A stretch of DNA of 64,000 bases from Desarmillaria ectypa (taxonomy: Eukaryota; Basidiomycota; Agaricomycetes; Agaricales; Physalacriaceae): NCBI GenBank assembly GCA_030407005.1, contig JAUDYN010000002.1:4030001-4094000 (forward strand), written 5' to 3'. How positions within the stretch are numbered: position 1 is the stretch's first letter; each line of letters opens with the position of its first letter. The position numbers were made by a program, and so were the translations under genes. Under the pieces are notes generated by a model. The model did not search any database, was not told the origin of the DNA, and saw only the letters and a program-made list of their open reading frames with translations. This document shows, piece by piece, positions 48,071 through 58,879 of this stretch.

Positions 48071-49032
48071 TACAACTCCGAGAACTTTGCTTGAACTAAC
48101 TTCAAAACACTCCGGACCTTTGCAGGACACAACAGTGACTCTAATGGACTTCAATTCAATGCAATTCTATGGGCGACTTAGCGACTATTAATCACTTCGT
48201 CGAAGTTAAGCACAAAAGCCTTTAATTGGGGACACCAGTTACTACCAGTGAGGGCTCAACTGCAGGGATGGCTTGCCTGCTTTGCATGAGCGCCCATCCC
48301 ACTACTTATATACTACTGAGGCAAAACTATAAATATCATCTGGGTATAGGGTATATTGGTAAGGATTTCTTGGCTAGTCACGAATAATGGTGAATAATCA
48401 CACAATAGTCGGTCTAGTCTGTTTTCTTTTCAAATATTCGGTCTAGAGACTCCACAGTTGGTCTTTCCGCACCCTTGGCACAACTACAGGCCCTAGTAAT
48501 GCGGTTATATGGATATCCGGATATTGGTACCTGTAACAGCTATCCGATCATGATTGAGGGTGCAGTCTGGCTCCACTAGCATCGATCATAAGAGATCTAT
48601 ATCGAAATAGTCGGATCTGGGCTCAAGGTTAATCCATTCCTAATTTATTTCCAAGTCCTGTTTCAAGATTGCCATGTGACTAGTTATCCTGACTTAGGCG
48701 TTTATGCCCAGTCTGGGCTGCTAGTGACAGAACTTGACGAGATCTGTGTACTCTGCTCCTGGTTTTGGTGTGCTAGTAGCATCCTTCGTTTGCTAGTGGC
48801 TGTATTTCACTTAGTCCTGCTAGCATTCAAGTTACTAGTCTGGCCGGCTGGTAGATTTAACCCACTAATGGTGTTGCATCTAAGTCCTGGCTCTACCAGT
48901 TGCTTACTGCTTTTAACTATCAGCTCGAAGCCTCAGCTATAGTCCTCTATGTATCACTAGTATAGGATAGATGTGCAATAGTATTGTTACAAAATCGCAA
49001 AATCTAGGTGTGAATGCGTAGACGGCATATCA
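48008..49032 (-). repeat. D-family LTR within C2
   Basis: On the minus strand it runs from TGATATGCC to GTGTTTATCA, about 1,025 bp, with 5-bp inverted termini TGATA/TATCA. Matching parts are 51343-52359 (C1) and 54354-55215 (D). Confidence 0.75.
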
Positions 49033-50515
49033 GCGGTGTCCTCTCTGTTGAGTTCTTTGCGCATCTCTGCGATGTGCCGTTCCTTTTCCGTCAACTCGTC
49101 TTTCATCTGTTGACGGGCTTCTGCAGCCGTGGCAGGAGTTCTTGATGCCCCTGCAGTGGCGTTTCCTGCAGGGGCTTCTTCAGCTTCCATTTCTTCTCCT
49201 GCCCCTGCAAAGAGAAGACTGCCACCCTGATAAGGGTGGTATCCTTGGTGATGTGCCCTATGGTGTGGGGGCAAGTCAGGAAGTGGTCGTGGGATTGCGA
49301 CTGGGGTATCTGGTGGATGATCCGGATATATTTCGTATTGGGGATGGTGGTATTCCATTCCACCATAGTAACCTGTATCATAGGTTAACGTATCGTACTG
49401 GGGCCTTTGCCCCCAATCATTCCTCTCTTGCCACCTCCAACCTGCATAGGTGTTGGAGGGTTCTCTCCAATTCCCGCTGCTCCTCTGGATCCCTGGGCTG
49501 AAGCCCTGGAAATAGATCCCCTGCGGAGGGGCGGAAATTTGCCCGATTGTGATTGGCATGTATCTGGAGGTTGACAATGTCGGCCCTGGCAGAGCTGGGC
49601 CCATTGAAGGGAATTCAGATGGGGTTGCCCCTGTTAAGGGCCAGCCACTCATCCATGTCAATCCTGGGTTCTTCCCAGAGATTGCGGGCTTCGACGTCCC
49701 TTTGTTGAACTTCCCATGCTGCAGTCCGGAATGGACCAAAGAGCCTTCGGTCAACCTCAGAGAGGTCAGGCCAGATGAAGTCTTCCCCATGCGGGTTGAA
49801 GGGGTCATCGGTGGCATGGGGAGGGGCCAGGACTGGGGTGTTGTCTCCGACGATGTCGTCATCGGACTCATCATCAGAGATTTCGATGATGGGGAGAGAG
49901 GAGAGAGAGATGGACTCTCCTTCCTCTGGTCACTGCTCATGGCTCCAGGGGCCATAAGGGTGGTTTTGATCCATGTTGGGATCATCGGGGTGTTGGGGTC
50001 TGAAGTAGTCAGACCTTCTACTGTCATCACTGTCGGGTGACGGGGAATCTGATCTCCGCTGGGATATGCGGAGGGCAGGGGTTCTTGGACGAGGGGGGGA
50101 CCAGGGTAAGGGGGCGGGGGTTCATCCAGCGCAAGCCAAATGTCCCTCGCGTATTCTTGGGCTGCCATGTAGGTGGCTGTTGGTCACTCCAATGTGACAT
50201 TGGATTGTTCCATCTGGTAACAGAGGAGGACGGCTCTCACATTGTGTGTGTGAGCAGAGGTGGGCCCAGTAACCGGGGTCCAAATTGTTGAGGGCCCTGG
50301 AGTTGGGGGCCTTGAGTCCGTACTCCCCTTGGAGGAGGAGGGGGCAATGGTGAATCGAGCCCGGGGACAAATGAGTGGAATTGCCTCTCATTCTCCCAGT
50401 CTTGCGGGGGGTATCCCCCTGGGAACGACATGGGTGATTGCTGGGGCAGGGCGGGGTGATGGGCTGAGTCGTTGGGGCTGCCTCTGTCTGAGCAGTGCCC
50501 GGATTTCTTCCTCAT
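49033..50515 (-). pseudogene. Element A gag, N-terminal part
   Basis: Starts near 50515 (MRKKSGHCSDRGSPND, like MRKNSRHCSEGSPDD of B). It continues through the Pro-rich and acidic region and the MEAEEAPAGNATAGASRTPA segment to the C2 insertion point. A 393-codon open frame at 48987-50168 is partly out of register with the frame that looks natural in B, because the C-run is one base shorter here (7 against 8, near 50091-50099). It runs into C2 at its end, so it is not an independent gene. Confidence 0.82.
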
Positions 50516-50670
50516 AGATTAATACAGCAAGGACCGTAAAAAATGATAAAAGTATGGCGCCGCCGATTATGATGCCGAGAGAAATGGTTCAGGGTTCATG
50601 GGGGTTTCTTTCTTCTCCTGGCATGAAGAAGTTCTTCTATATGGCTAGCGTAATAGAAGTGGGGAAGGAT

Positions 50671-50683
50671 ATCTCTTGTTTAA
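50671..50683 (-). promoter_or_regulatory. Self-priming primer-binding site of A
   Basis: On the minus strand, TTAAACAAGAGAT directly after the 5' LTR. It is the reverse complement of ATCTCTTGTTTAA inside the LTR (plus-strand mirror near 50824-50836). Confidence 0.72.
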
Positions 50684-51107
50684 TGTTAGGTACCGACTTG
50701 GACACGTGACTTGGGGCAGTCAGCTGATCTCTCTGGGCCGTTACGCATTCGAACGATCACCCAAGGTGAGAAATAGAAGCCAATAGCCTTCTGTGTTGTG
50801 TAGACAAGAAGTATATAGTGTTAATTTAAACAAGAGATAGAGTACAACTGTCTAGTTTACTCTGTTTATATAGTATTTCTACAGCATTATATTTAGGTGA
50901 AACACTACGGTCCATGCACAAATGGTGTCAAAGCAGGACGATCCAGAAGGATCATAGAACCAATGGAGAGCGTCTGGGGTGACAGACAGTGAGAACAAGG
51001 GTTGTAGCTGGTGAATAGCTGGATATGAGTCGGTTTCTGGATAAGATTTAGATGGATGAGTCATGGATATGACTTGGATAAGATAAGATAACAGAAAAAT
51101 CATAACA
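50684..51107 (-). repeat. 5' LTR of element A
   Basis: 424 bp, TGTTA...TAACA termini. TATATAA lies about 34 nt before the RNA start inferred from the primer-site match. Followed by the target duplication GAATT. Confidence 0.9.
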
Positions 51108-52359
51108 GAATTTGGGTGGTTTTGAGTATGATGGAATCACTCTGCAGACTTCAATAATCAGGTAAATTTGTTTTAAAGATGTTGTATTCTTTACTAGTGA
51201 GTTATACAAAGTACTACCTGCACTAGTGGGGTTGGTAAAACACAATTGGATAAAGAGTGACTTGGTTTGAGCTACTGCACTCATTTTGACTGAAACTGCT
51301 TTGAACTAGTGGCTCTTTTAGCCCTATACTCATTCTTACAAGTGATAAGCACTTGACTAGTCACACTCTTGGCAAACTAGTGGCACACTTGGCCTAAGAA
51401 TAATACTATAAACTTTGAGAACTTTGCTTGAACTAACTTCAAAACACTCTAGACCTTTGCAGGATGCTACAGTGTACTCTAAGGAAATTCAATTCAATGC
51501 AATACTATGGGTGACTTAGCAACTATTAATCACTTTGTTGAGGTTAAGCACAAAAGCCTTTAGTTGGGGACATCAGTTACTATCAGTGAGGGCTCAACTG
51601 CAGGGATGGCTTGCCTGGCTTGCACGAGCATTCATCCACCTACTTATATACTACTCAAACAGAACTATAAATATCATCTGAGTATAGGGTATATTAGTAA
51701 GGATTTCTTGGCTAGTCACAAATAATGGTGAATAATCATGCAATAGTCAGTCTAGTCAATTTTCTTTTCAAATGACCAGTCTAGAGACTCCACAGTCAGT
51801 CTTTCCACACCCTTGGCCCAACTACATGCCGTAGTAACATGTTTATATGAATCACTGGATATTAATGCCTGTAACAGCTATCTAATCATGATCAAGGATG
51901 CAGTCTCGCTACACTAGTATTAATCATAAGAGATCTATATCACAATAGTTGGATCTGGGCTCAAGGTTAATTTATTTCTAAGTCCTATTTCAAGATTGCC
52001 ATGTGACTAGTTATCCTGACTTAGGTGTTTATGCTCAGTCTGGTTTGCTAATGACAGAACTTCATGAGATCTGTGTACTCTGCTCCTGGTTTTGGTGTGC
52101 TCATAACATCCTTCATTTGCTAGTGGCTGTATTTCACAGGGTCCTGCTAGCATTCAAGTTACTAGTCTGGCTGGCTGGTAGATTTAACCCACTAATGGTG
52201 TTGCATCTAAGTCCTGGCTCTACCAGTTGCTTACTGCATTTAAGTATCAGCTCAAAGCCTCAGCTATAGTCCTCTATATATCACTAATATAGAATAGATA
52301 TGCAATAGTATTGTTACAGAATCGCAAAATCTAGGTGTGAATACATAGACAGCATATCA
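51108..52359 (-). mobile_element. C1, right piece: D-family LTR and leader, CpG-decayed
   Basis: Minus-strand reading: LTR from TGATATGCTGTCTATG (52359) to about 51343, then a leader up to the insertion site of A (51113). It is collinear with C2 (47675-49032), but almost every CpG in C2 is TpG or CpA here. It is inserted in the integrase region of E at 52359/52360. The other end (31657) joins E gag without a target duplication, so the inner part was deleted. Confidence 0.85.
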
Positions 52360-53880
52360 CTGTTGCCATGACCATATCACAGTGGGATACCCTGGAGTAG
52401 AAAAGATGAAGGAGTTAGTCCTAAGGGACTATTGGTGGCCCAAGATAAAGAAGGACATCAAAACCTATGTCCAGGCATGCAAGACTTGCACCACAACCAA
52501 GACAGATACAAAAGCCAAGTGAGCACCACTGCATCCAAATGAAATACCCTTGGAGCCATGGACACATATCTCAGTAGATATGGTTACTGGATTACCACTC
52601 TCCAATGGTTATGATGCCATTCTGGTCATTGTTGATCAATTTTTTAAAGAAATCATCCTAATTGCCTGTAGCACCAAGCTTTCATCCAAAGGATGGGCTC
52701 AAATTCTATGAGATGAAGTATATGCCAGACATGGCATGCCTGTAACCATCATATCTGACCAAGGACCTCAATTTGTGTCTAAATTCCTAAAAGACTTATA
52801 TGACATGCTACAAGTCAAAGGAAATGCCTCAGTGACATTCCATCCCCAAACTGATGGACAAACAGAGCATGTCAATCAGGAAATAGAGAAATATCTATGG
52901 ATATTTATCAATCATTGACAAGATGGTTGGGCTGAATGGTTACCACTGGCAGCCTTCCAACACAACAACCAGATACATTCTGCCATAGGCAAAAGCCCAT
53001 TTCAAGTCAATTATGGTCGAAACCTGCCAGTTGTCTCTGTCTCACATACTCATTCTCCCCTCTGAACTCCTGCATCAGAATCATTCACAGACAGGATGAA
53101 ATGCATTCACCAAGAAACCTAAAATGCTCTACAAAAAGCTGCTGAACAAATAAAAGCACAATATGACAAGAAGAAGAGGACAGCAGTCAAGTACCAAATT
53201 GGTCAAAAGGTTTGGCTCAATACTACCAATCTCCACTTGCCTCAACTGAAGAAAAAGCTTGATGACAAAAGAGTCAGGCCCTTCACAATTCTCAAAAAAT
53301 GTGGCCTTTCAGCCTATAAACTGAAACTTCATCCTTTGTGGAAGATATACCTGGTCTTCAATGAAACCCTTCTCATGGTGTATATTCCTCCAGCCTTCCC
53401 TAACCAGGAACAACCACCACCTCCCCTGCTGGACATCATACATGGAGAGAAAGAATATGAGATTAAGACAATTCTCAATGACAGACCTCACAAAGTCCAT
53501 GGAAGAAAAGGACACCCATCAAGAACATTCACTGACTATCTTGTCAAGTGGAAGGGATATGGAATAGAGGAGAATCAGTGGGTTGCAGAAAAGAACTTAG
53601 GCAATGCAAAAGGAGTGATTGCCAAGTACCTCAAAATGAAGGAAGCAGTAGAAGTCCAAGCAGTTGTAGTAACTCCTGCCAAAGCCATGGTCATCATTGA
53701 TGCAAAGAAAACTGGAGACAAATGGCAATATTTAGTCAAGAAATATCCATGCTTTGAATACTGATACTATGAGGATGAAATTTCAGATTTATCCTCACTC
53801 ATCAATGATTACTGGAGGGTGAACAATCAGGATGATGATGGAGGAGAAGGCCAATGGAATGGAGATGATGATGCATGAAA
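52360..53880 (+). pseudogene. Element E pol: integrase and chromodomain part
   Basis: Starts inside the HHCC zinc region (CHDHITVGYPG...CKTCTTTKTDT). The DDE core follows (SVDMVTGLPLSNGYD, ISDQGPQFVS, QTEHVNQEIEK), then AQYDKKKRTAVKYQ and the chromodomain DYLVKWKGYGIEENQWVAEK at about 53530-53590. The tail is acidic. It is a different chromovirus lineage from A and B. Stops include several at former CGA codons (for example near 52520 and 52918). RT, RNase H and protease of this copy are absent. Confidence 0.88.
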
Positions 53881-53958
53881 TGCATGTGGAGTGCCTTTAG
53901 AAGGACTAGTAGTCAGATCATAATGACAGTCAGGATGCCTGTCTTAATGAGGGGGTAT

Positions 53959-54353
53959 TGTTACAATTTCACCTATTTTTCATATATCTAACTGCTGATC
54001 TTATCATATCTAATCTCAGTGCCAATTACAGACTCATAGGTACCAAATGACAACCAGCTATTATACTATGGCTTGCAATAGTCACACCACTATACTATTG
54101 TTTCATGCATGAACACCTCTATTATTAGAACCTGTATTTTAGTATATAAGTAGCATAGCTCTCACTGTATAATCTCCAGCTTCAAGCTAAGTTTAATCAT
54201 AGCAAACTTTTCTTGTCAACTCCTCCTCTTGCCTAAGGCTAGCTCTTAGTCTTGACTCTTAGTCAACAACATTTGTGGACTCATTGGGTGACTGTACAAA
54301 TGTGATACAGCCCAGTGTTTATTATTGTTGTCTAATGGAGTTTGGGTTTAACA
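53959..54353 (+). repeat. 3' LTR of element E
   Basis: Preceded by a polypurine tract (GAGGGGGTAT, about 53949-53958). Runs TGTTACAATTTCACC to GGGTTTAACA, 395 bp. It is much shorter than, and clearly diverged from, the 454-bp LTR at 30772. The right flank ATTAG differs from the left flank ATGTG. Confidence 0.82.
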
Positions 54354-55215
54354 ATTAGTGGGTTAAATCTACCAGCCAGCCAGACTAGTAACTCAAATGC
54401 TAGCAGGACTAAGTGAAATACAGCCACTAGCAAACGAAGGATGCTACTAGCACACCAAAACCAGGAGCAGAGTACACAGATCCCATGAAGTTCTGTCATT
54501 AGCAAACCAGACTGAGCATAAACACCTAAGTCAGGATAACTAGTCACATGGCAATATTGAAACAGGACTTGGAAATAAATTAGGAATGGATTAACCTTGA
54601 GCCCAGATCTGACTATTTCGATATAGATCTCTTATGATCGATGCTAGTGGAGCCAGACTGCACCCTCAATCATGATCGGATAGCTGTTACAGGCACCAAT
54701 ATCCGGATATCCATATAACCGCGTTACTAGAGCATGTAGTTGGGCCAAGGGTGTGGAAAGACTGACTGTGGAGTCTCTAGACTGGTCATTTGAAAAGAAA
54801 ACTGACTAGACTGACTATTGCATGATTATTCACCATTATTTGTGACTAGCCAAGAAATCCTTACTAATATACCCTATACTCAGATGATATTTATAGTTCT
54901 GTTTGAGTAGTATATAAGTAGGTGGATGAATGCTCGTGCAAAGCAGGCAAGCCATCCCTGCAGTTGAGCCCTCACTGGTAGTAACTGGTGTCCCCAATTA
55001 AAGGCTTTTGTGCTTAACCTTGATGAAGTGATTAATAGTCACTAAGTCACCGATAGAATTGCGTTGAATTGAAGTCCATTAGAGTCACTGTTGTGTCCTG
55101 CAAAGGTCCGGAGTGTTTTGAAGTTAGTTCAAGCAAAGTTCTCGGAGTTATAGTTTATTCTTAGGCCAAGAGCGCCACTAGTTAGCCAAGAGTGCGGCTA
55201 GTCAAGTGTTTATCA
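54354..55215 (+). repeat. Truncated 5' LTR of D
   Basis: Collinear with C2 from ATTAGTGGGTTAAATC to GTGTTTATCA. A TATA-like GTATATAAG lies near 54909. The sequence after the LTR (CTTGTAGGATCC) leaves the C2 leader after GGA, so D has lost the leader and perhaps the start of gag. Confidence 0.8.
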
Positions 55216-55231
55216 CTTGTAGGATCCCTAT

Positions 55232-56330
55232 GACTATTCCCCATAAACAGCTGGAGGACCATTTTAAAAACAGACCCAAGGGAACTGAACTGAAGAAATA
55301 TGCAAAGAAAGTGGTTGAACCAGTGTCTGATGAATCTGATGAATATGAGAAAGAAGAACCTGCACCACGAGTACACACTAGTAAGATGGTTGTAGTGGAA
55401 ATACCTACTATTAAACCCACTAGTAAGAAACCGGTAATAGTAGAAGATGCTAGCAGTGAGGAGGATGAGGCCCCACATTGAGAACTGCCATTTAGAAAAG
55501 TTCTGAGTGTAAGTTTTGCACCCCTCCCATCAGATAGCACAAACAAAAAGAAAAACCAAGTGAGATTCAAGGAATCCAAGACACCAGCATATAAACATAT
55601 GGCACCCATCCATAAGGAGGGTAGAGTGCAGGATGTCGCATCTAAAGTATTGAAAACACCTATAGTCTTGAATGCTGAAGAGCTTATGGACCTGTCTGAG
55701 CCTCTAAGAAAAGAAATTGCCAAATTAATGGCTAAAAAACGAATTTCGGCTCAGCCAGTAACAGAACAGATGTATAGTGTGGGGGAGACTGAACCCAAGT
55801 CTGACCCATTGCCATTTGACAAGTCTATTGATGAAGAAAACGCAGCTAATGAGGCCTTGTCCTTGAAAGCAGATGCGATCGACATTTCCGACTTGCCATC
55901 TGTGATGTTCATGGCAGCGCAATTCAGTATGGGTTTGATTCCTGCTGGATCCTTGATTATGACCGACCCATACCTACAGTATCTCGATTCACTAGCACCA
56001 GGAGAAAAGCCTAAGCAGGTAATAGTTGCCAAAGACTCAGCTAGTCTGCGAGCTGTATATCCTTTAATTAATGATGCAGGCAAAGAAGAAAGTGTAGTTG
56101 ATGGTGGCTCACAGATAGTATCGATGGCTAGTATCATTGTGACCAGGCTAGGAATAGCATGGGATCCTGACATAACTATTCATATGCAGAGTGCGAATGG
56201 TCAGCTTGAGAAAACCTTAGGACTAGCAAGGGATGTCCCATTCTTCTTTAATGATATAACAGTGTACTTGCAAGTACATATCCTCACTATTCCAGCATAT
56301 AAAGTGTTACTAGGCTGACCATTTGATGTT
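55232..56330 (+). pseudogene. D gag remnant and protease
   Basis: Acidic and Lys-rich Gag-like frames (MTIPHKQLEDHFK at about 55230, VSDESDEYEKEEPA). A second frame (55560-56318) ends in a retropepsin-like domain with SVVDGGSQIVSMASIIV, where DGG replaces the usual DS/TG, and HILTIPAYKVLLG. It stops at TGA where LLGRPFD is expected (former CGA). No zinc knuckle was seen. Gag and protease lie in one frame apart from stops. Confidence 0.78.
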
Positions 56331-56594
56331 CTCACAAAAAGTGTTATTAGGAATCAAGCAGATGGTGGTCAGATTATTACCATCACTGATCTGAACACTA
56401 GTAGAAGGTGCACTATTCCAACCTTCTTGAGAGGGGCTCCTCCTAGATTAGCTAAAATGGCACCAAAAGCAGCTGAAGAGGGTTTTCAATTGAACTCAAT
56501 GAATTGATGAACAATCAAGGAGAGTTAGCCCTGCAAATCATACAGACTAGTGATGGTAACTTGGAAATCGAAGCATATATGAAACCAAAAGAAG

Positions 56595-58760
56595 GTGCTA
56601 GTTTCTCTATGTGACAACTTTCTTATGGCTTTGATGAGTAGTGAAGAAAAATTATTCCAAGATGAACAAGCCAAGGGACTATTAAACTCCTACTTCCAAG
56701 GAAAGGTAGTCCTTGAGGGCTACAAAGCACAATATCATGTGTATGAGCACATTAGCGATGGCTCTCAATTACAAGAAGATAATGAAATCCCAATTTATAA
56801 TATACTAGTTGATAACTTGCATGCGAGGTCAAAGACTAGTAAGTCTAAGAAGAAAAAGATGACACTAGTCCCTGGTTTTGAACACCTTGGTGCACGCATG
56901 AAGAGCCCAGACTTTAAACCAGTCGCAGTGCTTGCTAGTAAGAAGTATAAACCTGTAGCATTGAAGGTAAAGCCACTACTGGGTGTCCTGCCAGACAAAT
57001 TCCGAATAGTGAGAGACATTAAGGGTGATCCCCTCAAAGACATCCCACTATTGAGTACTAGTCCACCAGAATATGTACCTACAGCATGCTATACCTCAGA
57101 GAGAAAAGCTAAGATTGACAAGAATCACCCAGAAGGATTTCTATGGCCAGAAGAGCGCAAACTAATGCACCATTTCATGACTATCCAAGAACAGGCATTC
57201 ACTTGGGATGATACTGAACAGGGGCATTTCTGAGAATATTTCTTCCCACCAATAGATATTCCTGTAGTACCACACACTCCATGGGTATTGAAGAACATTC
57301 CCATTCCACCTGGAATCTAAGAAGAAGTCTGTAGGATTATTAAATCCAAGATCGAAGCTGGTGTATATGAACCATCTAATTCTTCATATAGATCAAGGTG
57401 GTTCTGTGTTATTAAGAAAGATGGTAAAAGCCTTTGACTAGTACATAGTTTGGAGCCTCTCAATGCAGTAACTATTGCGCATTCAGGAATTCCACCAGCC
57501 ACAGATGAACTCTCAGAGCACTTTGCTGGACAAGCCTGTGGAGAATGTTTGGACTTGTATGTTGGATACGACGAGCACGACATAGCAGTTGGGTCTCGGG
57601 ACTATACTACCTTCCAGATGCCATTTGGTTCTATGTGACCAGTAAAGTTACCAATGGGTTGGACGAATTCTGTCCCAATATTCCATGAAGATGTGATGCA
57701 TATCCTGAGAGAAGAAATCCCACATGTCACTCGTCCCTATATTGATGATGTACCTGTATAAGGACCAAAGACTCGCTATGAAATAGGGGAGGGGAATTTT
57801 GAGACTATTCCAGAGAACCCAGGGATTCGTCATTTTGTATGGGAACATATGCAGAACATGAATTGAGTGGTCCAACAGATGAAATATTGTGGTGGAACTT
57901 TTTCTGGACCTAAAACGTTCTTGTGTGTTGAAGAAATGATGGTGGTCAGTCATTTGTGTACATATGAAGGTAGAAAAATTGAACTTGATAGGGCTGGAGT
58001 CATCAGTCATTGGGGCCCTTGCAAGCATCTCACAGATGTACAAGCCTTCTTAGGCACTTGTGGAGTCTGTCGAAAGTTTATAAAAGACTATTCGAAGATA
58101 GCAGAGCCACTAGTCAAGTTGACTCGGCTCAATGTACCCTTTGAATGGGAGGATGAACAGCAATTAGCCATGGATAAGTTAAAAGAGGCAGTGGTGAATA
58201 GTCTAGCTATTCGACCAATTGACCTCACTAGTGAAGCAGAAGTGGGCCTATGCATTGATACCTCATACAAGGCTGTTGGGTTCTACATCTATCAAGTTGA
58301 TGAAAAAGATCCTACCAAGCACTACTATGTTTGCTTTGGTTCGATCACAATGAATGAAAGAGAAGCATGGTTTTCACAGCCCAAACGCGAACTGTATGGA
58401 CTATTGCGAGCATTAAAAGCTTGTCAGTATTGGCTCATTGGGATTCGCAACTTAGTAGTTGAAACTGATGCACAATATATTAAGGGTATGCTAAGCAACC
58501 CTGAAATGTGACCAAATGCCACTATCAACCATTGGATAGAGGACATATTGATGTTTCATTTCACCCTTCGGCATGTGAAAGGTAGTACTTTCCCTGCAGA
58601 TGGACTATCAAGGCATGACTCCCAACCAGGAGATGAAGTCCATCCTGACTTGGAGGACTATGAGCTTGAAGACCATGGCCCTTTAAAATTCAAAGTAGCA
58701 GAAGGGACTAGTACATGGCCAAAGGAACTTGAAGAATTTAAGAATGAAATTGATAGTTGA
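56595..58760 (+). pseudogene. D pol: reverse transcriptase and RNase H
   Basis: A linker (56595-57233) precedes the RT. RT motifs: WFCVIKKDGKSL, VGYDEHDIAVGSRDYTTFQM, PMGWTNSVPIFHEDV and the catalytic PYIDDVPV (about 57730-57765, YIDD intact). The thumb, FLGTCGVCRKFIKDYSKIA, follows. RNase H is KRELYGLLRALKACQYWL, VETDAQYIKGML and ADGLSRHDSQPGDEV. Broken by scattered stops such as SL(R)LVHS near 57437 and the TGA near 58508. Confidence 0.86.
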
Positions 58761-58879
58761 GGTGGCTATATGTATATGCTAGCCACGAGTATTGACAATT
58801 TTACTGTAGAATTGGATGATGCATGCTCACACAAGCTAGAATTAAGAAATCTGTACTTTGCATAAGAGAAAACCGATGA

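Larger units (their letters stand above)
46832..49032. mobile_element. C2: D-family LTR derivative with 677-bp inverted arms, inserted in A
   Basis: The ends are inverted copies: the left starts TGATATGCCGTCTACGCATT, the right ends AATGCGTAGACGGCATATCA. The arms are 46832-47508 and 48357-49032, about 99 percent alike by eye. The flanks carry GCGG (46828-46831 and 49033-49036). Removing C2 and one GCGG restores the Gag frame of A exactly as in B. The minus-strand reading is a complete D-family LTR (49032-48008), a duplicated LTR tail, a leader (47908-47596) and then an inverted LTR part. No coding capacity. The paired 88-codon frames at 46922-47188 and 48676-48942 are arm sequence, not genes. 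Confidence 0.88.
31736..51107 (-). mobile_element. Element A: full-length Ty3/gypsy chromovirus, split by B and C2
   Basis: Two 424-bp LTRs (31736-32159 and 50684-51107) flank gag and pol on the minus strand. The 5-bp target duplication GAATT is present on both sides (31731-31735 and 51108-51112). Its body is interrupted by element B (36909-45487) and by C2 (46832-49036). Without these insertions it is about 8.59 kb, matching B. A polypurine tract (AACAAGGGGGTAA on the minus strand) abuts the 3' LTR, and a self-priming site abuts the 5' LTR. It is inactive: nonsense changes are scattered through pol. Confidence 0.92.

Noticed and set aside
46922..48942. Two identical 88-codon frames (46922-47188 minus and 48676-48942 plus) as duplicated small genes
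   Set aside because: They are the two inverted arms of C2; similar frames occur in C1 and D LTRs. They are LTR sequence without coding signs.
46832..49032. C2 as a DIRS-type element because of its inverted terminal repeats
   Set aside because: DIRS elements encode a tyrosine recombinase and make no target duplication. C2 has a 4-bp duplication and its sequence belongs to the DDE-integrase D family.
48987..50168. A 393-codon open frame on the minus strand, the longest in the window, as a separate host gene
   Set aside because: It is Gag sequence of element A, partly out of register because of a one-base difference in a C-run, and its C-terminus runs into C2.
54354..55215. A tRNA primer site after the D LTR
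   Set aside because: CTTGTAGGATCC matches neither a tRNA 3' end that I can recall nor the predicted RNA start of the LTR. The leader is deleted here, so the true site may be missing.
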